Part shown: positions 53,223 through 61,863 of the stretch, one piece after another
How the letters are laid out: each line of letters starts with the position of its first letter
How positions within the stretch are numbered: position 1 is the first letter of the stretch
NCBI RefSeq assembly: GCF_016428595.1
Contig: NZ_JAELVQ010000006.1
Location: 62,001 to 126,000 of the forward strand
Direction of reading: 5' to 3'
DNA length: 64,000 nucleotides
From: Snuella sedimenti
GTDB lineage: Bacteria; Bacteroidota; Bacteroidia; Flavobacteriales; Flavobacteriaceae
Notes under the pieces: model-generated
Databases searched by the model: none
Seen by the model: the letters and a program-made list of their open reading frames with translations, nothing else
What the model was told of the DNA's origin: nothing
Translations under genes and position numbers: made by a program

Positions 53223-54713
53223 ATGTTCTCATACGGCACAGAAGCATTAACGATCGATAAAATTATTGATATATCCCAGGGTAAACTAAAAGCCCTTTTA
53301 AGCCCTGAAACTATTGATATTATTAAAAAATGTAGGAAAAATGTAGAGACCATGGCTAACTCCAACAAGGCTGTTTATGGTATCAACACTGGATTTGGTC
53401 CTTTATGCGACACACAAATAACACCGGAAGAAACAAATAAGCTACAGGAAAACCTACTAATAACACATGCTGTAGGTGTTGGGAAACCTATTGATCAAGA
53501 ATTGTCCAAAATCATGATGATCTGTAAAGTACATGCTCTATGCCAGGGATTTTCCGGTATTCGCTTAGAAGTTATTAAACGTATCCTATACTTTATTGAG
53601 CATAACTTATTACCGGTTGTTCCTGAGCAAGGCTCCGTAGGTGCCTCGGGCGATCTGGCCCCACTTTCCCATTTATTTCTCCCCCTTTTAGGTAAAGGCG
53701 AGTTTTGGGTAGATGATACCATTGTTCCTGCAATGGATGTATTAAAACAGCACAACCTGGATCCTATACAACTACAAGCTAAAGAAGGTCTGGCATTAAT
53801 TAACGGCACTCAATTTATTTTAGCTCATACCATTAAAGGACTTGAAAAAATGGAATATCTGCTGGATTTAGCTGACGTAGCTGGCGCCATGAGCTTAGAA
53901 GGTTTCCAGGGAAGCGCATCGCCCTTTAAAGAGGTTCTACACCTTATTCGTCCATTTAAAGGATGCTTAACTGTTGCCGAGCGCATGCGTATGCTCCTTA
54001 AAGATTCTCAAAACCTCAAGAACCATTTTGATTGCCCACGCGTACAGGATCCCTATTCAATACGGTGCATTCCCCAAGTTCACGGCGCTTCACGAAATGC
54101 TTATTACCACTTAAAGGAATTAGCAGAAATAGAGATGAATGCCGTTACCGACAACCCCATTATAGTAAGTAATACTGAAGCGATATCCGGTGGCAACTTT
54201 CATGGACAACCTCTGGCAATGGCCATCGATTATGGCGCTTTAGCTGCTTCGGAGTTAGGTAATATATCAGACCGAAGATGCTACTTGCTCCTGGAAGGCA
54301 AATACGGATTACCCCGCTTGCTAACAGAAGCAGGTGGCTTAAACTCCGGCTTTATGATTCCTCAATACACAACGGCTGCCTTGGTTACCGAGAACAAGTC
54401 CCTATGTTTTCCTCCTTCTGCCGATAGTGTACCTACCTCATTAGGACAAGAGGACCATGTATCTATGGGTAGTATTTCAGGACGAAAATTCAATCAGATT
54501 TTAGGGAATATTGAAAGTATATTGGCCATAGAATTAATGTACGCAGCGCAAGCTTTGGAATTTAGAAGACCTAATACCTTTTCAGAAATTATAGAAGCTA
54601 ATTTTAAAATAATCAGAGGTAGAGTTGCTAAACTAGAAGAGGACAGAGTTTTAAAAGAAGACATCGACGCCATGATCCGTCTGGTTAAAACGCAGGCTTT
54701 TGTAGTAAAATAA
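53223..54713 (+). CDS. hutH: histidine ammonia-lyase
   Basis: 496 residues. The MIO prosthetic group forms from A141-S142-G143 in GSVGASGDLAPLSH. Other family motifs include YGINTGFGPL near 52 and the tetramer-forming C-terminal helices. It deaminates histidine to urocanate. It is the first gene of hutH-hutU-hutI and is followed immediately by the hutU ATG. Confidence 0.96.
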   Translation: MFSYGTEALTIDKIIDISQGKLKALLSPETIDIIKKCRKNVETMANSNKAVYGINTGFGPLCDTQITPEETNKLQENLLITHAVGVGKPIDQELSKIMMICKVHALCQGFSGIRLEVIKRILYFIEHNLLPVVPEQGSVGASGDLAPLSHLFLPLLGKGEFWVDDTIVPAMDVLKQHNLDPIQLQAKEGLALINGTQFILAHTIKGLEKMEYLLDLADVAGAMSLEGFQGSASPFKEVLHLIRPFKGCLTVAERMRMLLKDSQNLKNHFDCPRVQDPYSIRCIPQVHGASRNAYYHLKELAEIEMNAVTDNPIIVSNTEAISGGNFHGQPLAMAIDYGALAASELGNISDRRCYLLLEGKYGLPRLLTEAGGLNSGFMIPQYTTAALVTENKSLCFPPSADSVPTSLGQEDHVSMGSISGRKFNQILGNIESILAIELMYAAQALEFRRPNTFSEIIEANFKIIRGRVAKLEEDRVLKEDIDAMIRLVKTQAFVVK

Positions 54714-56723
54714 ATGACAACCATTATGACATTTCAAGAACAAATAACACAGGGCATCCCAAATACTTTACCACCAATACACACCTATCCCAAAGGGATC
54801 AACAGAGCTCCCAGGAGGAAGGATATCTTATCGAAGGAAGAAAAACAACTGGCGGTTCGCAATGCACTACGTTACTTCCCTAAAGCCTGGCATACAGAAC
54901 TGGCCGTCGAGTTTGCAGAAGAGCTAAAAAATTACGGACGTATTTACATGTATCGCTTTAAGCCCAGATACACCATGTATGCACGCCCTATTTCAGAATA
55001 CCCGGCAAAGTCATTGCAAGCCGCTGCCATTATGGTCATGATACAAAACAATCTGGATCCTGCCGTAGCGCAACATCCGGAAGAACTGATCACTTATGGT
55101 GGTAATGGTGCTGTTTTTCAAAACTGGGCACAATATCTCCTGACCATGAAGTACTTATCTCAGATGACAGATGAACAAACACTGCACATGTATTCCGGAC
55201 ATCCAATGGGTTTATTTCCGTCTTCTAAAAATGCACCACGCGTAGTAGTTACCAACGGGATGGTTATTCCTAATTATTCCAAACCGGACGATTGGGAAAA
55301 ATTCAATGCGCTGGGTGTTTCACAATACGGTCAAATGACTGCCGGATCTTTCATGTATATTGGTCCTCAAGGCATTGTTCACGGTACGACCATTACGGTT
55401 ATGAATGCCTTCAGAAACATTTTGTCCAAAACGGAAACACCTGCGGGTAAAATATTTCTAACCGCCGGTTTGGGAGGCATGAGTGGGGCCCAACCTAAAG
55501 CTGGTAATATAGCCGGTTGTATTACCATTTGCGCAGAAGTAAACCCTAAAGCAGCTACAAAACGCTATGAGCAAGGATGGGTCGACATTTTAATTAACGA
55601 TATGGACGAACTGATAGCAAAAGTTCGACAAGCCCAGGAAAAAAATGAGGTAGTATCTATTGCTTTTATCGGAAATGTAGTCGATGTCTGGGAACGTTTT
55701 GACCAAGAGAACATCTTTATTCATGTTGGTTCCGATCAGACCTCGTTACATATCCCTTGGACCGGTGGATATTACCCGGTAAGCGTATCATATGAGGAAT
55801 CTAACAGATTAATTCGTGAGGAACCTGAAGTATTTAAAGAAAAAGTTCAGGCCTCCCTAAGACGTCATGCGGCATCGATCAACAACCATGCAAAGAAAGG
55901 CACTTATTTCTTCGATTACGGTAACGCGTTCTTATTGGAAGCATCACGTGCCGGTGCCGATGTGATGGCTAAAAATGGTATTGATTTTAAGTATCCATCT
56001 TACGTGCAGGATATATTAGGCCCCATGTGTTTTGACTATGGTTTCGGCCCTTTCCGCTGGGTGTGTACTTCCGGTAAAGCAGACGATCTGGACATTACAG
56101 ATCAAATAGCCATGGAAGTGCTTCAAGATATTATGTCAAGTGCTCCTGATGAGATCAAACTACAAATGCAAGACAATATTACCTGGATTAAAGATGCTAA
56201 AAAAAACAAGATGGTTGTGGGCTCGCAAGCCCGTATTCTCTATGCCGATGCCGAGGGTCGGGCTAAAATAGCCAAGGCCTTTAATGATGCCATTGCAGAC
56301 GGGAAGATCGGACCGGTGGTTTTGGGTCGAGACCACCATGATGTAAGTGGCACCGATTCGCCTTACAGAGAAACTTCCAATATTTACGATGGCAGTAAAT
56401 TTACGGCCGACATGGCCATACACAATGTTATTGGAGACAGCTTTAGAGGGGCTACCTGGGTATCGATCCACAATGGTGGTGGTGTTGGATGGGGAGAAGT
56501 GATCAACGGTGGTTTTGGGATGCTACTGGACGGATCGGCCGAAGCTGAAGTACGTTTAAAAAATATGTTATTTTACGATGTAAATAATGGCATTGCCAGA
56601 CGTAGTTGGGCAAGGAACGGTGAGGCTCTGTTCGCTATAAAGCGTGAAATGGAACGCACCCCAAGTTTAAAGGTTACAATCCCTAATTTAGTTGAAGATG
56701 AATTATTAAACCACCTATTTTAA
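54714..56723 (+). CDS. hutU: urocanate hydratase (long form)
   Basis: 669 residues, longer than the roughly 550-residue proteobacterial form; Bacteroidota commonly have this longer version. NAD-binding and active-site segments are present, including GGMSGAQPKAG, YYPVSVSYEESN and DYGFGPFRWVCTSGKADDLD with the conserved cysteine near 452. It converts urocanate to imidazolone propionate. The ATG directly abuts the hutH stop; a second ATG 4 codons on is an alternative. Confidence 0.95.
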   Translation: MTTIMTFQEQITQGIPNTLPPIHTYPKGINRAPRRKDILSKEEKQLAVRNALRYFPKAWHTELAVEFAEELKNYGRIYMYRFKPRYTMYARPISEYPAKSLQAAAIMVMIQNNLDPAVAQHPEELITYGGNGAVFQNWAQYLLTMKYLSQMTDEQTLHMYSGHPMGLFPSSKNAPRVVVTNGMVIPNYSKPDDWEKFNALGVSQYGQMTAGSFMYIGPQGIVHGTTITVMNAFRNILSKTETPAGKIFLTAGLGGMSGAQPKAGNIAGCITICAEVNPKAATKRYEQGWVDILINDMDELIAKVRQAQEKNEVVSIAFIGNVVDVWERFDQENIFIHVGSDQTSLHIPWTGGYYPVSVSYEESNRLIREEPEVFKEKVQASLRRHAASINNHAKKGTYFFDYGNAFLLEASRAGADVMAKNGIDFKYPSYVQDILGPMCFDYGFGPFRWVCTSGKADDLDITDQIAMEVLQDIMSSAPDEIKLQMQDNITWIKDAKKNKMVVGSQARILYADAEGRAKIAKAFNDAIADGKIGPVVLGRDHHDVSGTDSPYRETSNIYDGSKFTADMAIHNVIGDSFRGATWVSIHNGGGVGWGEVINGGFGMLLDGSAEAEVRLKNMLFYDVNNGIARRSWARNGEALFAIKREMERTPSLKVTIPNLVEDELLNHLF

Positions 56724-57964
56724 TGGCTACCCTATTTAAAAATATAAAAGAGTTAATCCAGGTTCGGGACGAATCTGTATCCTTTGTAGCCGGAACGGCT
56801 ATGAAAACACTTCCAACCATAAAAAATGCCTATTTAGTAGTTGAAAACGGAAAAATAGCAGACTATGGGAGTATGGCAGACTGTCCAACAACATCTATGG
56901 AAGAGACCGTTGATGCAACTGGAAAAATGGTACTCCCCACCTGGTGCGACTCACATACCCATATTGTGTATGCTGGCAATCGGGAGAGTGAATTTATAGA
57001 CAGGATCCATGGTTTATCCTACGAAGAAATTGCCAATAGAGGCGGTGGCATTTTAAATTCAGCCAGAACCTTACAGGAAACCTCCGAAGAAGCCCTTTAC
57101 GAACAAAGTAAAGTCCGCCTGGAAGAAATAATGCAATTGGGTACTGGTGCCGTGGAGATCAAGTCGGGTTATGGTCTTACGGTAAATTCAGAACTAAAAA
57201 TGTTACGTGTTATTAAACGCTTAAAAGATAGCTACCCCATCCCTGTAAAAGCAAGCTTCTTAGGTGCTCATGCCCTGCCATCCCACTATAAAGGCAATAC
57301 ATCCAAATACCTGGATTTAATTGTTAATGAGATGGTTCCTAAAATAGCAGAAGCTAAATTGGCTGAATACATCGATATCTTCTGCGAAACGGGTTATTTT
57401 ACTGTTGCCGATACCGAAAAAATCCTAGAAGCAGGCAAACGCTATGGCTTAATTCCTAAAATTCACGTTAACCAATTTACAGCCATTGGAGGGGTTCAGG
57501 CTGGTGTTAAATACCATGCACTATCTGTAGATCATTTGGAAATTATGAGGGATGAAGACATAGAAGCGTTAAAAAATACCAACACCATGCCGGTTGCCTT
57601 ACCGAGTTGCTCCTATTTTTTAAGTATTCCGTACACGCCGGCCCGTAAGATGATTGATGCGGGACTCCCCCTGGCGCTGGCCACAGATTACAATCCCGGA
57701 TCAACCCCAAGCGGCAATATGAATTTTGTAGTGAGTACCGCCTGTATAAAAATGAAAATGACACCGGAAGAAGCCATTAATGCCGCTACCATTAACGGCG
57801 CTTACGCTATGGGACTGGAAAAAGAAGCAGGATCGATTACAATTGGTAAACAAGCGAATTTAATCCTTACAAAACCTGTAAATTCAATAGGCTTTATTCC
57901 CTATGCTTTTGGCTCTAATCACATCGACTCTGTCTACATAAAGGGCAAAGCTATAAATCAGTGA
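56723..57964 (+). CDS. hutI: imidazolonepropionase
   Basis: 413 residues of the amidohydrolase superfamily. The metal-binding HxH is H78-H80 (CDSHTHIVYAG). Later motifs include HVNQFTAIGGVQ, the family's VDHLE and ATDYNPGSTPSGNM. It opens the ring of imidazolone propionate to formiminoglutamate. It overlaps hutU by one base (TAATG). No formiminoglutamase or formiminotransferase gene follows in the window. Confidence 0.95.
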   Translation: MATLFKNIKELIQVRDESVSFVAGTAMKTLPTIKNAYLVVENGKIADYGSMADCPTTSMEETVDATGKMVLPTWCDSHTHIVYAGNRESEFIDRIHGLSYEEIANRGGGILNSARTLQETSEEALYEQSKVRLEEIMQLGTGAVEIKSGYGLTVNSELKMLRVIKRLKDSYPIPVKASFLGAHALPSHYKGNTSKYLDLIVNEMVPKIAEAKLAEYIDIFCETGYFTVADTEKILEAGKRYGLIPKIHVNQFTAIGGVQAGVKYHALSVDHLEIMRDEDIEALKNTNTMPVALPSCSYFLSIPYTPARKMIDAGLPLALATDYNPGSTPSGNMNFVVSTACIKMKMTPEEAINAATINGAYAMGLEKEAGSITIGKQANLILTKPVNSIGFIPYAFGSNHIDSVYIKGKAINQ

Positions 57965-58192
57965 TAACATAGATATATTAAAACCCTCGTTTTACTTCAT
58001 CAGTAATTCCTTAAATAAGCGTTCAACCTAACAGATTGTAGTTCAGCGTTTTTGTTATGTAAAGTCAGATTTTTTTTCTATATTTAAAAAAGTTGCCAAA
58101 TTTCTACTTCCTGAACAACATTCCTTACTTATATTATTCCCCATATCTTTTAAATATTTGAAATTTATTGTTTAACTAAATATTTAATTGTT

Positions 58193-58714
58193 ATGATTAC
58201 ACGCATTAACTCTGTAAAAAGCTATCTTTTGCTGTTAGTCTTTGGACTAACTATAGTTGGATTTAGCAACAAAACAAACGACGATTCAGCCAAAGACGCA
58301 GCCACTCTATCCATAGAAAAAAAGGATAAGTTACATTTTAACGCCTCTTTAAAAGGCTCAAATGAAGTTCCTGCTAATGACTCAAATGCTACTGGAGAAG
58401 CTATCGTTTCAATTAACAAGGAAGAAACCATGATTCATTTCAAGCTAATTACTGCCAATATTGAAAATGTAACCGCTTCCCATTTCCATATGGCACCTGC
58501 AGGTTCAAATGGCGGTGTGGTAGTTGGCTTATATTCAAATCCTAATCAACCTTCTGGTCCTGCTAATGGAATCCTTGCAGAAGGCTACATTACTGCTGAT
58601 GATATTGGAGAATCAGGACTTAGCGACCTTATTGATGCCATGAGAGCTGGTAACATTTATGTAAATGTACATACTACATCGCACCTAGGAGGGGAAATTA
58701 GGGGACAACTGTAA
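58193..58714 (+). CDS. CHRD-domain secreted protein
   Basis: 173 residues: a signal-type N terminus (about 1-26), a short lysine-rich linker and one CHRD domain (HFNASLKGSNEVPANDSNATGEAIVSI ... ASHFHMAPAGSNGGVVVGLY ... NIYVNVHTTSHLGGEIRGQL). Such domains are found in many exported bacterial proteins and their role is unclear. It stands alone with a strong terminator, 228 bases after hutI. Confidence 0.85.
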   Translation: MITRINSVKSYLLLLVFGLTIVGFSNKTNDDSAKDAATLSIEKKDKLHFNASLKGSNEVPANDSNATGEAIVSINKEETMIHFKLITANIENVTASHFHMAPAGSNGGVVVGLYSNPNQPSGPANGILAEGYITADDIGESGLSDLIDAMRAGNIYVNVHTTSHLGGEIRGQL

Positions 58715-58727
58715 CGATTTTGAAACT

Positions 58728-58763
58728 AAAAAGCCTCGAAAAGTAGTGTTTCCGGGGCTTTTT
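58728..58763 (+). terminator. terminator of the CHRD gene
   Basis: AAAAAGCC (58728-58735) pairs with GGCTTTTT (58756-58763), ending in the T-run required on the plus strand. The loop allows further partial pairing (CGaAA/TTTCCG). Confidence 0.8.
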
Positions 58764-58826
58764 CGCAATACTTCCTAATTTAATAGATTATGAGATTTCA
58801 ATAATGAAAATCATTATTAAGAACCT

Positions 58827-61643
58827 CTATTCAAAAATCACCCAATTATAACCATTTCCTTCCACCTCGATTTCCATATCTATAGTATAATCTCTATCTA
58901 ATGTGTATTCCTTCGTAGAACCATCTGCCATTGTTGTTCTTGCTTTTTCCTTTAAGCCTGTATAATACAGCGGAACCTTGATACTCTTTTTGATCGTTTG
59001 ATTTGTGGGATTAAAAAACATAGCAAATCCTTTTTCTTTTAAGTACGGATTAACATGCATCATAGCATCAATATCTCTGCCATTAGCTCTATTGATATGA
59101 ACAACTGGAGAGTTCAATATTTCTCTATATTTTTTATACCAATTAACAGTTTCTATAACAGTGACTTTGGTGCGTTCTGTATCGTACAACCTCGGCCCTC
59201 GGTAACAGGCCTGGATACCCATACCATAATTTTGAATCATATGCGCTTTATAAGCTTCTAAATGCTCATCCAGAGGCTCTATAGTTGCTGCCGCACCGCC
59301 TCCATGATATTGGGTAAGGGGCACAAAGGTCCAACTCATGCTTGGGGTTCTGTCCCAAGTACCATCGTATATATTTTGACGTCCTAAAACCAATTGACGT
59401 TCCCTGGGTAGCGACCAGTTTACCTCACGGTAACCAATACCGTTTTTGGTACTCCCGCTTAAATAATACCAATCTGGAATGTTTAGGGAAATACCGCGTT
59501 CATTACACCATTTATAAAAATCTGATATTCGTTTCCAAGCTTTCCATTGTGAATCTTCCACATTTTTATGTGCTACATGCTTCGTTGAAGCACAGAATTG
59601 TCCTGGGTAAGACCCGTCGTGCTCTAACAGATCAAAACCAGTTTTCTCAAAGAATGTTTTAAGTTTCTCGAAATAGTCAATCCCCCACTGACTGTTTAGG
59701 CATGGAGAGCTACCATGAATCACTCCGCCTCTTTTTCCTGTTTCAGGATTTATAACATCCACCTCTTCACTAATCCACCGACTCGACAATAACGAATAAC
59801 CACCTAGCTCGATGCCTTTACTATGGGCATAATCCGCCAAACCTTTAAACTTAGCAATATTTTCTTCGGAAGTATCTTCCATATTAAGTCCGCTTCCAAA
59901 ACTTAATATCACCATTTCGTAACCTGTTTCATCACATTGATCAATTGCCCTTTTAACCTTTGTTTCGTCTGTTGTTGTTAAATGTAAAAACAAGGGGTTT
60001 TCACTTGTCCAAGGTGCCACCAAATTGTAGAATTTGTTTGTAGCCATCCCTTTTCTTTGTTTGTCATAACTATCAAAGGGCATTTCCCATACTCTAAAAG
60101 TCTCGTAGGTATCTCCAACACTTATAGTTTCGTTAGGCCCCAGGGGCAACTTGCATTCTAATAAACAGGGCATTAATAACGGATAATTTGTTTGGGACGT
60201 ATAACGCGGATCCTTTTCCCAATGAACCACTTGGTTTGACCCTTTAAAAGACATGGCATGAAAGGCATAATCGCTCTCTACATGTATATTTGGCAATTCC
60301 CAACCCGTTTCACCTCGTTCTACTGCGCTTTCAGGCTCTACAGTAGCCAAAATTTCACTTTTAAAACTATCTAAGTTTATGTCTTTAGCACTTTTATTTT
60401 CAACGGTTATCCATTTACTTATTAATGGGATGCCATCATAAATTTCATAATGTAACTCTACTTTTATACCTGGTAAGCTTACATGTGCATATTCAAAAAT
60501 GAGCTCTTTTCCTTCTATTGGTTTTTTCTGTTCTAAAGCCCATCTTCTATTTTTCCAATCAATTCGCGGTGTTATATTTTCAATCCGGAAGGTTTGTACC
60601 TGAAACGCGTTTGTTGGACTCCACATTTGATCCAGCCATTCTGTTTTTAAATAGCCGTATTCAATTTGTCCGTCCAAACCTCCAATGGTATATTCTTGTC
60701 CATCAAATTTTAATATAGCTTCTGGGCTTACGCCTCGTAATAGAAATTCTCCTGTTACTAAGTTTTTAAACCCTACAGTAGCACAATTGGGGGTTACTCT
60801 AAACGTTCGGCTTACCAAACCATTAGAAATGGTAATTTCTTTACCATTTTCCGACTTATACACCATCGATGGTAAGGTTGTTGTTTCTATAAGCCAATCG
60901 TTTTTTACACCCTCCATATACGGTTTGGTTGGCTTTGGCAATTTGTTAATCAAAGGGGCTATATTATTAGTAAAAACAACATCAGCCTTTTTCATTCTGT
61001 TTAAATAGTTTCCATCTACCATTTGGGGCTTGTAACCGTTATAGGTCAACATAGCATTGGCCCAAACGGCATGGTCTCCAGACACACCATCGCCGGCATC
61101 CTCTACAATAAGTTCCAAAACCTTAATGTCCTTTACCGAGATATCAACAGGTATTGCTTTGGCTCCCCCTTTAACTTTTTTACTTGCCCACAGCTTTTTA
61201 CCATCGCCATAAATAACAAATTTTACTGATCCCTTCTGAATCGAAGTTTCTGTATTGGCTATCCCAACAAAGCGGCTTTCCTTTTCTTCTTCTTTATAAA
61301 ATAACTTGTTGCCATCTCCTAAAGCATTAAACTTTAATCCTCCTGTTAGCTCTTGTTTATCCTGAATACCAACCAACGCCTTAAAGCGACCGGACTTACC
61401 ATCCAAAAAAACAAACATTTTACTTCTGGATATGGTACCGATACCCATACGGTATTTATCCCCTGCAATACTAATTGTTTCACCATTAATGGCCTTATTC
61501 TTTTGAGCCGTCCACCAGGGTTGCTCTACTTTTTTCAAGTCCAAATCGGAGATATTTAATTCATACCAAGAACTTTGTTGGGCATTTAAGAAAGTAATAG
61601 AAAATAATAGTGCGGTAATATACAGTTTGTTTAATGTATTCAT
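58827..61643 (-). CDS. secreted NPCBM-domain glycosidase-like protein
   Basis: 938 residues from the ATG at 61643, which begins the signal peptide MNTLNKLYITALLFSITFLNAQ. An NPCBM-like beta domain (about 28-185, GTISRSKMFVFLDGKSGRFKALVGIQDKQ ...) is followed by a beta-supersandwich (about 245-490) and a TIM-barrel-like part with SKGIELGGYSLLSSR, FDLLEHDGSYPGQFCAS (possible catalytic Asp) and SWTFVPLTQYHGGGAAATIEP. The layout recalls clan GH-D alpha-galactosidases, but the family is uncertain. It is probably one of a polysaccharide-degradation set with the next gene on the same strand. Confidence 0.6.
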   Translation of the reverse strand: MNTLNKLYITALLFSITFLNAQQSSWYELNISDLDLKKVEQPWWTAQKNKAINGETISIAGDKYRMGIGTISRSKMFVFLDGKSGRFKALVGIQDKQELTGGLKFNALGDGNKLFYKEEEKESRFVGIANTETSIQKGSVKFVIYGDGKKLWASKKVKGGAKAIPVDISVKDIKVLELIVEDAGDGVSGDHAVWANAMLTYNGYKPQMVDGNYLNRMKKADVVFTNNIAPLINKLPKPTKPYMEGVKNDWLIETTTLPSMVYKSENGKEITISNGLVSRTFRVTPNCATVGFKNLVTGEFLLRGVSPEAILKFDGQEYTIGGLDGQIEYGYLKTEWLDQMWSPTNAFQVQTFRIENITPRIDWKNRRWALEQKKPIEGKELIFEYAHVSLPGIKVELHYEIYDGIPLISKWITVENKSAKDINLDSFKSEILATVEPESAVERGETGWELPNIHVESDYAFHAMSFKGSNQVVHWEKDPRYTSQTNYPLLMPCLLECKLPLGPNETISVGDTYETFRVWEMPFDSYDKQRKGMATNKFYNLVAPWTSENPLFLHLTTTDETKVKRAIDQCDETGYEMVILSFGSGLNMEDTSEENIAKFKGLADYAHSKGIELGGYSLLSSRWISEEVDVINPETGKRGGVIHGSSPCLNSQWGIDYFEKLKTFFEKTGFDLLEHDGSYPGQFCASTKHVAHKNVEDSQWKAWKRISDFYKWCNERGISLNIPDWYYLSGSTKNGIGYREVNWSLPRERQLVLGRQNIYDGTWDRTPSMSWTFVPLTQYHGGGAAATIEPLDEHLEAYKAHMIQNYGMGIQACYRGPRLYDTERTKVTVIETVNWYKKYREILNSPVVHINRANGRDIDAMMHVNPYLKEKGFAMFFNPTNQTIKKSIKVPLYYTGLKEKARTTMADGSTKEYTLDRDYTIDMEIEVEGNGYNWVIFE

Positions 61644-61698
61644 TTGATGACTTATTTTTTGAATATCTGTTCTGCTCATAATGCAAAAAATAGTATTA

Positions 61699-61775
61699 TG
61701 TCATTCCGACAAAAGGAGGAATCTCTTTAAAAATCAAAAGATTCTTCACTTCACTACGCTGCGTTCTGAATGACA
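61699..61775. repeat. REP-like dispersed hairpin element
   Basis: A 77-base palindromic element bounded by TGTCATTC (61699-61706) and GAATGACA (61768-61775) with an inner imperfect pair GGAATCTCTTT / AAAGATTCTTC. This architecture and wording match intergenic repeats that I know to be widespread in Bacteroidota genomes. It sits in the 220-base gap between two minus-strand genes and probably affects their mRNA stability. Confidence 0.65.
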
Positions 61776-61863
61776 GTTCGCAAATTATTACTTATAGCAG
61801 GTATTCATTTATTTTTTTTAAATAATAATTGATTTATTAATTCTAGCTTAAAACTAAAGACCC

